NCBI RefSeq assembly: GCF_016616235.1
Contig: NZ_CP067100.1
Coordinates: 6,817,001-6,881,000, forward strand
Origin: Bradyrhizobium diazoefficiens
Lineage (GTDB): Bacteria; Pseudomonadota; Alphaproteobacteria; Rhizobiales; Xanthobacteraceae
Direction of reading: 5' to 3'
Length of the DNA: 64,000 nt
A model generated the notes under the pieces. It was not told the DNA's origin. It did no database searches and saw nothing but the letters and a program-made list of their open reading frames with translations. Positions 53,652 to 62,155 of the stretch are shown here, piece after piece (position 1 is the stretch's first letter; every line of letters begins with the position of its first letter). The position numbers and the translations under genes were made by a program.

Positions 53652-54118
53652 TCGGGTCGGCGAAATCATTTTAAGTCATCGTAACCCATGACTCTCGCGA
53701 CAGCCGGGCTGGAGGCCCGACGAGCGCGCCGGACGTGGATACGCGTCGCCGCCGCCGATCCGGCTCGCGGGATTGGCAGCGATGCATAGGGCCTTGGAAG
53801 CGAGGCCGCGCGAACGTTCCCGACCGCGCCACTTACGTCATCAAATGGGCCGTTCCATCAAGCGCTTGCTTTGCCCTCCAGTTCGAGGCAACGCATCTTG
53901 ATGAGCCCTGCCGCGGGCAAATGCGGTAATGGCCTGCAAGAAATCAAAGATGCTTTCCGGCTTGCGATGTTCTTTGCCCAAAACGGTTTCGATGATGTTC
54001 GACTGTCAGACGTCAGATCGCCATCGCGATAGACCTGCATCAGTTTCGGAGAAACGCTTAGCCGTCCCCACACGGAGGTACCGACCCCTGCTGGGATAAG
54101 GAAATTTGGAGTCTTCGT
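53652..54118. other. intergenic stretch between qseC and hipBA
   Basis: No supported gene. Short motif-free ORFs only; a 95-codon minus-strand frame (53858-54145) runs into the hipB operator and is unlikely to be real. Confidence 0.45.
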
Positions 54119-54143
54119 GCTACATATTCGCGAGATATGTAGC
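54119..54143. promoter_or_regulatory. palindromic operator of the hipBA remnant
   Basis: GCTACATAT and ATATGTAGC flank a CGCG centre: a 25-bp palindrome with only one mismatched pair. It overlaps the start of the hipB-like gene. HipB proteins autoregulate through such sites. Confidence 0.7.
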
Positions 54144-54481
54144 ATGAAGGGCGCAAATGCCTACTCTCCCACAATCCCCCTGCCGCCGTTCGGCGGGCCC
54201 TGCGCAAGCTCGGCGCAGACATCCATGACGCCCGGCGGCATCGGCGGCTGCCGATGGCCGTCGTCGCCGAGCGCGCCTTCACGTCCCGCTCGACGCTGCA
54301 GAGAGTCGAAGCCGGCGACACCAACGTCAGCATCGGCATCTATGCCGGCGTTCTCCAGGCGCTCGGCCTGATCAAGGTCGCCGACATCAGCAACGACAGC
54401 GTCGGCCAAGCGCTCGCCAGCGCCGAACTGCCCAGGCACGTCCATCTCAAACACAAGACCGGAGCCTCACGCGATGGCTGA
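54142..54481 (+). pseudogene. HipB-like antitoxin with frameshift
   Basis: The ATG at 54142 reads MKGANAYSPTIP. In the next frame the sequence continues as PAAVRRALRKLGADIHDARR and AERAFTSRSTLQRVEAGDTN, then GIYAGVLQALGL, a HipB-type XRE domain. The change of frame falls in the run of five C's at 54176-54180. It is either a mutation or a sequencing error. Its stop overlaps the hipA start. Confidence 0.75.
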
Positions 54482-55240
54482 CTTCGAGGTGCATATCGAT
54501 CTCGGCGGCCGCACGCGCCGCATCGGACTGGCGAGGAGCAACCGTGCTCGAGGCCAGGTGACCATCCTCTTCGAGTACGATGGCGCATGGCTTGATGACT
54601 CGGACCGGTTCTCCCTGGAACCCGCCCTCGCCCTGACGCGCGGCGCCTTTGCTCCCTGCCGGACTGGCGACTTTCGGCTCCATTGGCGACTCCGCGCCTG
54701 ACACCTGGGGTCGCCGTTTCGTGCAGCGCACCGAACGCCGCCTCGCCGACCGCGAAGGCCGCGCCGTTTGCACGCTTGCAGAAAGTGACTATTTGCTCGG
54801 CGTCGCCGACGAAACGCGACTTGGCGCACTTCGCTTCCGCTGGGTCGGCGACGAAACTTTCCAGGCGCCGGCCCGCGCCGGGGTGCCGGCCCTCATCGAG
54901 CTCGGGCAGCTGCTCCAGATCACCGAGCGCATTCTCCGCGACGAGGAAACGGACGAAGATTCTCCAGCTCATCTTCGGGCCCGGCTCCTCCCCGGTGGCG
55001 GGCGGCCGAAGACCTCGGTCATCGACCAACACGGCAGTCTCTCGATCGCCAAGTTTCCAAAGGAAACCCGCTACTACAGTATTGAGACCTCGGAGGAGAT
55101 TGCGCTGCGGCTCGCCAGCAAGGCTGGCCTCGCCCTCCCGCAACACGAACTGATCGAGGTCGCCGGCAAGGCCGTCATGCTGTCGCGCCGCTTCGATCGT
55201 AATGACGCCGTTCGCGTCCCGTTCCTGTCCGCCATGGGGT
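54474..55240 (+). pseudogene. HipA-like toxin kinase, frameshifted and truncated
   Basis: Frame 1 gives MADFEVHIDLGGRTRRIGLA and ends around RGAFAP. The next frame continues PAGLATFGSIGDSAPDTWGR, ESDYLLGVADETRLGALRF, GGGRPKTSVIDQHGSLSIAK, FPKE and EVAGKAVMLSRRFDR. This is the N-terminal ~240 residues of HipA, a Ser/Thr kinase that phosphorylates GltX. A frameshift sits near 54650. The gene is cut at 55240, before the catalytic and Mg-binding Asp motifs, at the edge of an inverted-repeat-bounded segment. It is inactive. Confidence 0.85.
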
Positions 55241-55395
55241 ACTGTCCGTATTTAACCCTTAGTGTCCTAAGCTGAATTTCGCCGCGGCCCGATTTGGATT
55301 CAGTCGATGGGCTGCCCATCCGAATAAACCTCCGTATACCCTAAGTTCCGCGCCATCCCGTGCTAAAGGTGCCTCTCTGATTTCACGGGTGGCAT

Positions 55396-55593
55396 ATGAA
55401 AAAGGGTGACGTAACGTGTTCGGAGTGCGGGGCTGGCTTCCGGCGCCTAGAGCTTGAACTTCCGACGCAGCGCGGCACCGAGGGCGAGTATCATTGCTCG
55501 GCATGTGGCGAGCTCTTGGAGAGGTTCGATGGAAGCACGATGATTGCTTACCGTCTGACGATTCAGCCATCAATTAAGGGCATTCGAGATTAA
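55396..55593 (+). CDS. small zinc-ribbon protein
   Basis: 65 residues. Two CxxC knuckles, VTCSECGAGFRRLEL and YHCSACGELLERF, form a zinc ribbon; the C-terminus reads AYRLTIQPS. Short proteins of this type are frequent in Bradyrhizobium genomes and have no known function. A clear terminator follows 0-20 bp after the stop, which supports it as a real monocistronic gene. Confidence 0.75.
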   Translation: MKKGDVTCSECGAGFRRLELELPTQRGTEGEYHCSACGELLERFDGSTMIAYRLTIQPSIKGIRD

Positions 55594-55616
55594 GGCCGTC
55601 TCAGTGGGCGGCCTCT
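55593..55616 (+). terminator. terminator after the zinc-ribbon gene
   Basis: AGGCCG / CGGCCT stem with a 10-nt loop, followed by CTTTCATTTC, starting at the stop codon of the zinc-ribbon gene. Confidence 0.7.
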
Positions 55617-55998
55617 TTCATTTCTGATCGTCGCTCCACGGCATCTTGCTAGCAGCTTCCAAGAGACCACTATCGACTGGTTCAGGCCGTACTTGAGAGG
55701 TAGGAGCATCCTTATAAATCAGCCGAAAGCTGCCTCTAGCAGCTGTAGCCATGGCTTGCGCTCCGCAACTGGCCAGATCTCGCCCGACTTAGGGAGGCGC
55801 GCCAATACTCCTGCGATGATGGGAAAAATTGGCGGCTGCTTGCCACCCCCTCCGTTGGGTACTGAGACGGAAAAACTTGTCTACGTCGTCAATCCAAACT
55901 CGCTGGAAAGGGCTGCGTTGGGGGGCTACGGAGCCAGTTGGAGTACCGAGGGAGGATGTTTTGGAGGGGGTGGCGAGAGGCCGCCAACTGAGGGCGCC

Positions 55999-56246
55999 TT
56001 ACTGCAAGCGCTCGATATCGAACTGGAATCGAGCCCGCATCACGGGGCCGTTCTCGTCCCGAGCCTCAATTACCAAGCCGCGCGCCGCTCCGAACGAGCG
56101 GCTCGTTCGGATGGTGTCTCGTGCCAAATCCGCAAGCGCGCGGGCGGCCTCGTTTTGCAGGGCGACCAGATCGGGAAGGTCACCCCCCCCTCTTCATCCG
56201 GGGCCAGATAGTCGCCGTCTCTCAGGTCGAAATAATAGCGTGTCAT
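55999..56246 (-). pseudogene. DUF6894-like protein with a poly-G frameshift
   Basis: Starting from MTRYYFDLRDGDYLAPDEEG, the expected continuation (DLPDLVALQNEAARALADLA, then RDENGPVMRARFQFDIERLQ) is in a different frame. The change falls at a run of eight G's (plus 56183-56190, C's). The family is a small protein common in Bradyrhizobium, of unknown function. It is either inactivated, phase-variable by slippage, or an assembly error. Confidence 0.75.
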
Positions 56247-56478
56247 GCCGACTAAGCGCCGACTTTACTTGGTGTTTCTAACGAATTAGGACACTGCGAT
56301 CCTCAACTGAGGATAAAATACGGACATCCATAGCAATCAATTTTTGAATTCTCGCGCAGTATGGGCACTGTCCTAGTTTCCTCCGCGAGTGTCTCGCCGC
56401 GGGGCATTGAACCTTGGCACGACACCTGCAGACACACCGGTATCGGGATTTTACAATCTCCCTCCCGGGGCTGGAAGC

Positions 56479-56514
56479 CGCCGCTCGCGCACCATTTAAG
56501 CGGGCGGCGTTTTT
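56479..56514 (+). terminator. strong plus-strand terminator
   Basis: A 10-bp stem CGCCGCTCGC / GCGGGCGGCG (one G-U) is followed by TTTTT. No plus-strand gene ends immediately upstream, so it may belong to a lost gene or a small RNA. Confidence 0.75.
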
Positions 56515-56591
56515 GCTTCTCCGCCCGTAAATTTCCCAGCGTCCTAATTCCCCTCTGCGGCGTAACGAAATGCGGGCACAGGATCTGATCT

Positions 56592-56634
56592 AAAAAAGAG
56601 GCCCCAGCTCGCAAGGGGGCGAGGAGCCGGGGCC
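56592..56634 (-). terminator. terminator downstream of qseM copy 2
   Basis: On the minus strand: GGCCCCGGCTC / GAGCTGGGGCC stem (11 bp, one G-U) followed by TCTTTTTT. It lies about 155 bp past the qseM-2 stop. Confidence 0.85.
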
Positions 56635-56720
56635 GATCGGGGTTGCCCTTGGGGAAGGGCACCGGGAAAACTTGGCAAGTCCAGGAATGTTCCTGCGTTC
56701 CTGTCCTAGTTTCAAATTGC

Positions 56721-56745
56721 GGGTGTCCTAATTAGGACAGCACCC
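56721..56745. repeat. palindrome with TGTCCTAATTAGGACA core
   Basis: A perfect 16-bp palindrome TGTCCTAATTAGGACA extends to GGGTG / CACCC on the outside with one extra base. The same TGTCCTA half-site recurs at 55263, 56286 (inverted), 56371 and 56702. It could be a recombinase crossover site or regulator site. Confidence 0.7.
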
Positions 56746-56788
56746 GCCATGTGTGGTCGGGAAAGGCGGGATGGTCGCTCTCTCCGGC

Positions 56789-57064
56789 TTACGATCTCAA
56801 TCCGGTGCCTCGTAAGAGGCGTCCCTGCTCGGTCACCCATTTGGCGCGCGCAAGATGACTCTGGTATGCGTTCCGCGCACGGTCCGGCTCCCGCTCCGGA
56901 TCGATATGCAAGACGATTCGAGCTACTTCCCGCCAGTCCGCCCCCTCACCCTGCGCCTGCAGAAGGCGAATGTACGTGACGACATGCTGTTCGTCATAGG
57001 CTGTCAGCGCTGTCTCGTTCGGCGCCACATCTGCGACATCGGGATCTACTGGCGGTTCTTTCAT
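56789..57064 (-). CDS. qseM: quorum-sensing antiactivator QseM, copy 2
   Basis: 91 residues from MKEPPVDPDVADVAPNETAL. It differs from copy 1 at only a handful of positions between DPDVADVAPNE and LLRG; the two ends are different. The DUF2285-type helical domain is intact. It is divergent from another XRE gene. Downstream there is a strong terminator and no fseA, unlike copy 1. Confidence 0.85.
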   Translation of the reverse strand: MKEPPVDPDVADVAPNETALTAYDEQHVVTYIRLLQAQGEGADWREVARIVLHIDPEREPDRARNAYQSHLARAKWVTEQGRLLRGTGLRS

Positions 57065-57174
57065 ATGTGTGTACAGCAGCCGTTGGAGCCTATGCCTGTC
57101 TCATCGAGCAATCTAACGAAATAGGCCGGTTATAGCCAGTGGTTTGATGGCCCGCCCAATGGCTGCTTTTGCGC

Positions 57175-57465
57175 ATGAAAGCTCGTGCGCTTGTTGCCTG
57201 GAATGTCCGCCGGATACGCGTTGATCGCGGCATTCCGCAAGAGCAATTGGCATACGATGCCGGGATCGATCGCTCATACATGGGCGGCCTTGAGCGACAA
57301 TCGGAGAACCCGACGATTGATCTGCTCGATCGACTGGCCGAAACGCTAGATGTTGAACTATCAGAGTTCTTTGTTCAGCCACCCAAAGGAGCCGCGCCCC
57401 CCAAGACGCTACCTAAGGGTCGAAAGCCGGTCCGAACGAAGCGCAAGAAGCGGGAGAGGGCTTAG
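57175..57465 (+). CDS. XRE-family regulator facing qseM copy 2
   Basis: 96 residues from MKARALVAWNVRRIRVDRGI. XRE helix-turn-helix (PQEQLAYDAGIDRSYMGGLE, NPTIDLLDRLAETLDVELSE) with a very basic C-terminal tail (KGRKPVRTKRKKRERA). It occupies the qseC position but is only distantly similar to QseC copy 1, so it probably recognises a different operator. No ACATACTAT-type repeat is present upstream; an imperfect GCAGCCGTTGG / CCAATGGCTGC pair (57076, 57156) spans the promoter region. Confidence 0.8.
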   Translation: MKARALVAWNVRRIRVDRGIPQEQLAYDAGIDRSYMGGLERQSENPTIDLLDRLAETLDVELSEFFVQPPKGAAPPKTLPKGRKPVRTKRKKRERA

Positions 57466-57928
57466 GCCCAGGACATCAGATATCCAATCGCCCCGGGACA
57501 ACAGAGACGCTGTCCCCGCTCAACACGAGAACGATGATCTGATCCGGAAGGCTACGTTCTACTCCATTGCTTCAGTTGCGCAGTGCAGCGACATGTCTGA
57601 AGTCCGGATCGCAGTTGGAGACATCATTCTCGAGCGGACGTTCGAGTTCGGTCTGAGAGGCGACGTTATCAGTCAACATCCGCGCTGTGGTGTTCAGCTC
57701 ACCGACGTTTATGTCCGGAACCAGACACTGAGCCACGAGCATTCTGTCGACGCGGCACGAATCACATGATCTTTGCTCAGTTCAAGCAAGGCTCGCACAA
57801 CATCTTTGCTGGCACGTCGGTTGCTATAACACGGCCAAGTATTCGTACGATCGGGGCGATCGAACACTCATCGGCCGAGGAATTCATTGATCTGGTCCTA
57901 TCGTCACAACGGAAAGCTTTGAGAAGCC
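57466..57928. other. stretch before the aldolase gene
   Basis: Two overlapping plus-strand frames (57593-57769 starting MSEVRIAVGDIILERTFEFG, and 57766 onward starting MIFAQFKQGSHNIFAGTSVA) meet in ATGA. They might be small genes, but I recognise neither and see no clear ribosome sites. Confidence 0.35.
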
Positions 57929-58702
57929 ATGACAAGAGACGCGCCGTTGTCCGCCGTCAGAGACGTAGTGCAGGAGAGGCGGATCGACCTGGCCGCAGCC
58001 TATCGGCTGGTACACCGGCTCGGTCTCGATGACGGCATCTACACCCACATTTCGGTCAGCCTTCCCGACGCTCATGATCGGTTTTTGATCAATCCGTTCG
58101 GTCTGCGCTTCGAAGAGGTGACCGCCTCCAATCTTGTCACGGTCGATATGGACGGCAACATTGTCGACGACCCCCTCCGGCTCGGCATCAATCCGGCCGG
58201 CTTCACCATTCACAGCGCGATCCACTCAGCGCGCAAAGATGCGATTTGCGTGCTGCACACCCACACGATCGCGGGCGTTGCAGTCTCATCGCTGAAAGAG
58301 GGTCTGCTGCCGCTCAATCAATGGTCATTGCAGTTCACCGAACGTGTCGCCTATCATGATTACGAAGGAGTCGCGCTCGATCTCGATGAGCGCGCTCGTC
58401 TGATCGCCGATCTCGGCGACAAGTTGGTGATGGTGTTGCGCAACCACGGCATGGTGACCTGCGGACGCTCGGTCGCCGAGGCCTTCAAATTGATGCACAA
58501 TCTCGAGCGGTCCTGCCGCGCGCAGCTGGCGATCCAGGCTACGCGCGCCGAAATTGCGCCTGTCACCGAAGGAGTCGCCCGTCACACCGCCCAGCAATAC
58601 GCCAATCTTTACGACAGCATCGAAGTGCAGGGAATGGCTGATATCGAATGGGCTGCGTTCAGACGGATGCTGGAGCGGACTGATCCTGACTTCATGAACT
58701 AG
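57929..58702 (+). CDS. class II aldolase/adducin family protein
   Basis: 257 residues. Zn-binding histidines typical of the fold are seen in VLHTHTIAG and LVMVLRNHGMVTCG. Further features are an N-terminal LAAAYRLVHRLGLDDGIYTH, FLINPFGLRFEEVTASNLV and AGFTIHSAIHSAR (HxxxH region). Members cleave or epimerise sugar phosphates or decarboxylate hydroxy acids; the substrate is not predictable. It may be linked to the acyl-CoA-dehydrogenase-like gene 310 bp downstream in the same direction. Confidence 0.85.
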   Translation: MTRDAPLSAVRDVVQERRIDLAAAYRLVHRLGLDDGIYTHISVSLPDAHDRFLINPFGLRFEEVTASNLVTVDMDGNIVDDPLRLGINPAGFTIHSAIHSARKDAICVLHTHTIAGVAVSSLKEGLLPLNQWSLQFTERVAYHDYEGVALDLDERARLIADLGDKLVMVLRNHGMVTCGRSVAEAFKLMHNLERSCRAQLAIQATRAEIAPVTEGVARHTAQQYANLYDSIEVQGMADIEWAAFRRMLERTDPDFMN

Positions 58703-59014
58703 CACCAATCGAGGAAGCGGAATGCATACATAGGCCTAGGTGGGGATCTGACGAAATTCGATTTAGGCCGGATCGTTGACCGGTTAATGTTGCCCACGGT
58801 CAAATCGAGCGCGGCGTGCCATTCCGTGGGTTCCGAAGAAACCAAGGAATCTGGCTCCCTAATTGTCTTCATGAGGCCGCACCTAGACTGCGCTGAGGAT
58901 GCGTGAAGGCGTGATGCGCACGGCTCGGCTCGTTAACGGCTTGGCGAAGAATTTAATGCTCGGCAGCAATGCGAAAGGTTTTCTCGAAAAGCGTCTAGCA
59001 GGCGGAGTGCCGTT
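58703..59014. other. intergenic stretch
   Basis: No gene or strong structure seen. It ends with GCGGAG, a plausible ribosome site for the next start. Confidence 0.5.
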
Positions 59015-60187
59015 ATGAGCGGCCAGGAAAAAGAGCCGGATAAGCGTGCGCCGAGAAGCACGTCAGGCGGGATAACTCTGTCGAGCCTGCTTGCCGAGAT
59101 CCGGGCGCGCCGGTCTGAGTTCGTCACCGCGCAGAAGATCCCAGACGACATCATACACGGCTTTAAGCGGCTTGGCGTCTATCGAGCAATGGTCGCCAAG
59201 TGTTTCGGCGGCGAGGAGCGAACGCCGGCGGCGTTTTGCCGCATGATCGAGCGCATTTCCGCGGCGGACGGCTCCGCAGGTTGGGTGGCGAGCTTCGGCG
59301 GTGCCGCTTGCTATCTCGCCGCGCTCCCCATTGAAACGCTTGGCAAGATCTATGCGAATGGACCCGACGTGGTCTACGCAGGCGGGCTTTTCCCGCTGCA
59401 GCCGGCCCGGCGCAGCACCGACGGCTTCATCGTCAACGGGGTGTAGCCGTTCGGCAGCGGCTCGCCCACAGCGGACCTGATCGGGGTCGGCATCACGGTG
59501 GAAGGCGGCGCAAGCGAGGGCCTTCCGCGTGTTGCCGTGATGCCGGCCGACAAAGTGACAATCCGCTCCAATTGGGACGTGATCGGACTGCAGGGCACCG
59601 GCAGCCACGAACTCGTCGTCAGGGATGTCGTCGTGCCCGAGGAATGGACCCTGATTCGCGGCGGCCCGGCGTCGCTCGATGCAGCGATCTACCGCTATCC
59701 GTCCGTGGCGTTCGCCGCGCAGGTGCTTGCGATCGTCGGCATCGGCATTGCTCGCTCCGCGCTGGACGATGTCATTGTCATCGCCATGGCCGGCAGCGGC
59801 CCTTGGATCACTGGCGCACCCGCAATGGCCGAGCGCGGCTACATCCAGCTGGAGATCGCCAGAGCCGAGGCCGTGCTGCGCTCCGCCCGTTCCTTCTTCT
59901 ATGAGGCCACCGAAGAGCTGTGGAACCAAGCGCTCAATGGCCCGGCAAATCCGACCACGGTGATGCTGATGCGGCTCGCTGCGACGAATGCCGCACGACG
60001 CAGCGCCGAAGTCGCCAAGATCGCCTGCGGTCTCGCCGGAGCCAGATCAGTCTACGCCACGCACAATCTAGCGCGGGCGATGTGCGACAGCTTTGTGGTA
60101 GCGCAGCACGCCTTTTTCAGCGAGGGAACGCTGCAGAGCGCGGGCCGGCTCCTGCTCGGGCTTCCCGCGCAACCAGGTTTTCCATGA
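59015..60187 (+). pseudogene. acyl-CoA-dehydrogenase-like flavoprotein interrupted by one TAG
   Basis: One continuous frame of about 390 codons with a single stop at 59444: FIVNGV-TAG-PFGSGSPTADL. Relatives have a tryptophan here (NGxWPFGSG), so TGG to TAG is the simplest explanation. N-terminal part: IPDDIIHGFKRLGVYRAMVA, SAADGSAGWVASFGGAACYL. C-terminal part: WDVIGLQGTGSHELVVRDVV, and the Acyl-CoA_dh_2-type helical domain (AVLRSARSFFYEATEELW). Such proteins are flavin-dependent monooxygenases or dehydrogenases. It is either inactivated or made by stop readthrough. Confidence 0.85.
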
Positions 60188-60369
60188 AGCTAATTTACGG
60201 CCCTTTCGCACGACCTCTGCAATGGGAACGTTGCGAGATGGCTAGGGCAGCCGAGGCAACTCCAGTTGTCCATCCCCTCACTCGAGTGCCTCGATTGGCG
60301 GATCTGCTTTGTAGCGCCATCTGCAGCGCTAGAGGATTACGCCGCCTGCCAACCCTTATTTGTCTTTGG
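60188..60369. other. short convergent spacer
   Basis: This lies between the flavoprotein gene and the convergent acetyltransferase. No terminator is clear. Confidence 0.4.
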
Positions 60370-60864
60370 TCATCCAGAAGGATCATCCTGGCCCGTGAGC
60401 CGCTTGTCGTAAAAGATCACCGCATATCCGTGTCGCATCCCTTGCTTGCGTCGAACGTAGCCAGAGCTCTCATAAAGTCTTTGCGCCCCGACTTGGATCG
60501 TTGTCGTGTCGAGCACGATCGACTTGAATTGCAGCACAACGGCTCGCGCCTCCAATGCGCCGAGTATCCTTTTTCCAAGTCCCCGTCGTTGAAGCGCGGG
60601 ATCGACCCGCATACGCTTCAACTCTGCGACTTCATCATCAACAGGTCTCAGCCCACCCATGGCAACGAGACGGGAACCAATATGCGCCACTATGAAGTCA
60701 CCGCCTGATGCAATGTAGACCTCCCCGATGTTGCGTAAATCATCCGCCCACCCACCTTCCGGGCCACACACACCAACATCCTCCGATGCGGTTCTATGCA
60801 GATGCCATACGTCATCCGTGTCGGCTGACACGAAGCGACGAACGACCACTTCGTCCTGGAACAT
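60370..60864 (-). CDS. GNAT-family N-acetyltransferase
   Basis: 164 residues. The acetyl-CoA-binding motif A is AELKRMRVDPALQRRGLGKR, followed by ILGALEARAVVLQFKSIVLD, TTTIQVGAQRLYESSGYVR and AVIFYDKRL. A GGAAGG ribosome site precedes the ATG. The substrate is unknown. It is the last gene of a minus-strand cluster with a PrnB/IDO-like protein and a HemN-like radical SAM enzyme, starting 80 bp after the former, so it may modify or detoxify the same product. Confidence 0.9.
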   Translation of the reverse strand: MFQDEVVVRRFVSADTDDVWHLHRTASEDVGVCGPEGGWADDLRNIGEVYIASGGDFIVAHIGSRLVAMGGLRPVDDEVAELKRMRVDPALQRRGLGKRILGALEARAVVLQFKSIVLDTTTIQVGAQRLYESSGYVRRKQGMRHGYAVIFYDKRLTGQDDPSG

Positions 60865-60944
60865 TGACCAATCACCTTCCGAATAGCACGGAGGCCCTTA
60901 ACTGCGGCACCCTCTGCGTCTGCCAGGACAATACAACGTCCGGC

Positions 60945-62135
60945 TTACGGACGCGCCGGAGTCAACAACCGCTGAGAAAGGACAGCCTCGACAGTTTCCG
61001 ACGCCTCAATGCCGACAAGTGATCGGCCGGGCCCAACCGTGTATTTTAAAGCCGCACCACGGTGCATCCGGGTAAAACGATCCCACGCACAAACGCAAGA
61101 CGCGCGCAACTCTCCGATTTCCCCGTGAGCCTGCTCCGTCACGGACGAAATGGTTGCCGAGGCAGGAAAGTTCATTTTCCCTTCTAGCCAACCTGGCTGG
61201 AGCCAGGTGCTCTCCTTGTCTGGCGACAGCCAACGGAATACCTCGCGAATGTATTCCTGCGGGTAATATTTGGACAGCCGATATACGTCCTTATAAAATT
61301 GGCGCTTTTCGCGGAATAGCTCTTCGCCGATCAGCAGCACCGAGACTGCCACAACGCGGGCTGAGAAACGGCCGCTTGGGCCAAGTGTATTTTTGTAAGG
61401 ATTTTTTTCGTAGAACACGCGAAACTGGCCAAACAGGTCCGGCGACATATGTTGATCAAAACGCGTCAGTACACGATTTGCCGACTCAACGTGCTCTAGA
61501 CATCGCGAAAGACATTGAGCTGCATCCGCATCGGCAACATCACGCAACTCAACTAGCGCCTCAATTGCCGACTGCAATTCGGTCTCGATCAGTTGATGGC
61601 CCAAGCAAAAATCGCGCTCCTCGACCCCGGCCGCGCCAAGGCAATAGACGCGAGGGTCGCTTTGCACCGGATTGGTAAGGATCATATCTTCATAGGAGAG
61701 GACGCCAATGCTGGGCTGCCGTTCACAAGTCAAGCGCGCCAGACGACTCAATGCCACACCTAGGGTCTGTTCGGCGTCCCAGGGATGGAGGCCGGCAAAC
61801 GCGGACAGCTGATAAGCAGAATTGACGAGATACTGGACGTCTGTCTTGGCGACCTCGAAATCGGACTGCGGTAAACTGAGCAGCAGCGCATCATAGTCCA
61901 TCTCCGCCGTCATTGCGTTTATGGTACGACCAAGGGCCTTAACCGCTTCGCTCGGTCGTTCACTGCATTTGATCTCCGCAATACGGTGGGGCAGTTGATC
62001 GACGACAAAATCACTGAACAATCCAAGCGGGCGTTTTCGCTGCTTGCGATCGATCGTATCGGTCAGATGAGAAAATATGTCCCGCGAAGCCAGGAGCGGC
62101 GGTTCTGGGGCAGCAAACGAACCAGTATCGATCAT
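60945..62135 (-). CDS. PrnB/IDO-like protein (candidate heme-dependent oxygenase)
   Basis: 396 residues, all-helical in look. The segment FRVFYEKNPYKNTLGPSGRF followed by SARVVAVSVLLIGEELF resembles the GxSGxxS core of indoleamine-dioxygenase-like and PrnB proteins, which open or rearrange indole rings. HPWDAEQTLGVALSRLAR and FCLGHQLIETELQSAIEALV are other conserved-looking blocks. By eye the proximal heme-His segment (MPxxHRxFL in IDO) would align with YYPQEYIREVF, which has no His. The assignment is therefore tentative. It lies 20 bp after the radical SAM gene and 80 bp before the GNAT gene. Confidence 0.5.
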   Translation of the reverse strand: MIDTGSFAAPEPPLLASRDIFSHLTDTIDRKQRKRPLGLFSDFVVDQLPHRIAEIKCSERPSEAVKALGRTINAMTAEMDYDALLLSLPQSDFEVAKTDVQYLVNSAYQLSAFAGLHPWDAEQTLGVALSRLARLTCERQPSIGVLSYEDMILTNPVQSDPRVYCLGAAGVEERDFCLGHQLIETELQSAIEALVELRDVADADAAQCLSRCLEHVESANRVLTRFDQHMSPDLFGQFRVFYEKNPYKNTLGPSGRFSARVVAVSVLLIGEELFREKRQFYKDVYRLSKYYPQEYIREVFRWLSPDKESTWLQPGWLEGKMNFPASATISSVTEQAHGEIGELRASCVCAWDRFTRMHRGAALKYTVGPGRSLVGIEASETVEAVLSQRLLTPARP

Positions 62136-62155
62136 AGCCGAGGATACCTACGACT

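Larger units (their letters stand above)
55244..56325. mobile_element. inverted-repeat-bounded segment inside hipA
   Basis: The left end reads GTCCGTATTT and, shortly after, TAGTGTCCTAA. The right end, read inwards on the other strand, gives GTCCGTATTTTATCCTC and AGTGTCCTAA. The ends are thus inverted copies of the same two motifs, with more DNA between them on the right. The 1.08-kb segment abuts the truncation of hipA. It contains a small zinc-ribbon gene and a DUF6894-like pseudogene but no transposase, so it could be a non-autonomous mobile unit or a deletion product. Confidence 0.55.
56326..56788. other. non-coding stretch with two terminators and TCCTA motifs
   Basis: No gene. It holds a plus-strand terminator (56479), a minus-strand terminator (56592), and several copies of the TGTCCTAG/TCCTAA motif also seen at the ends of the neighbouring 1.1-kb segment. 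Confidence 0.6.
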
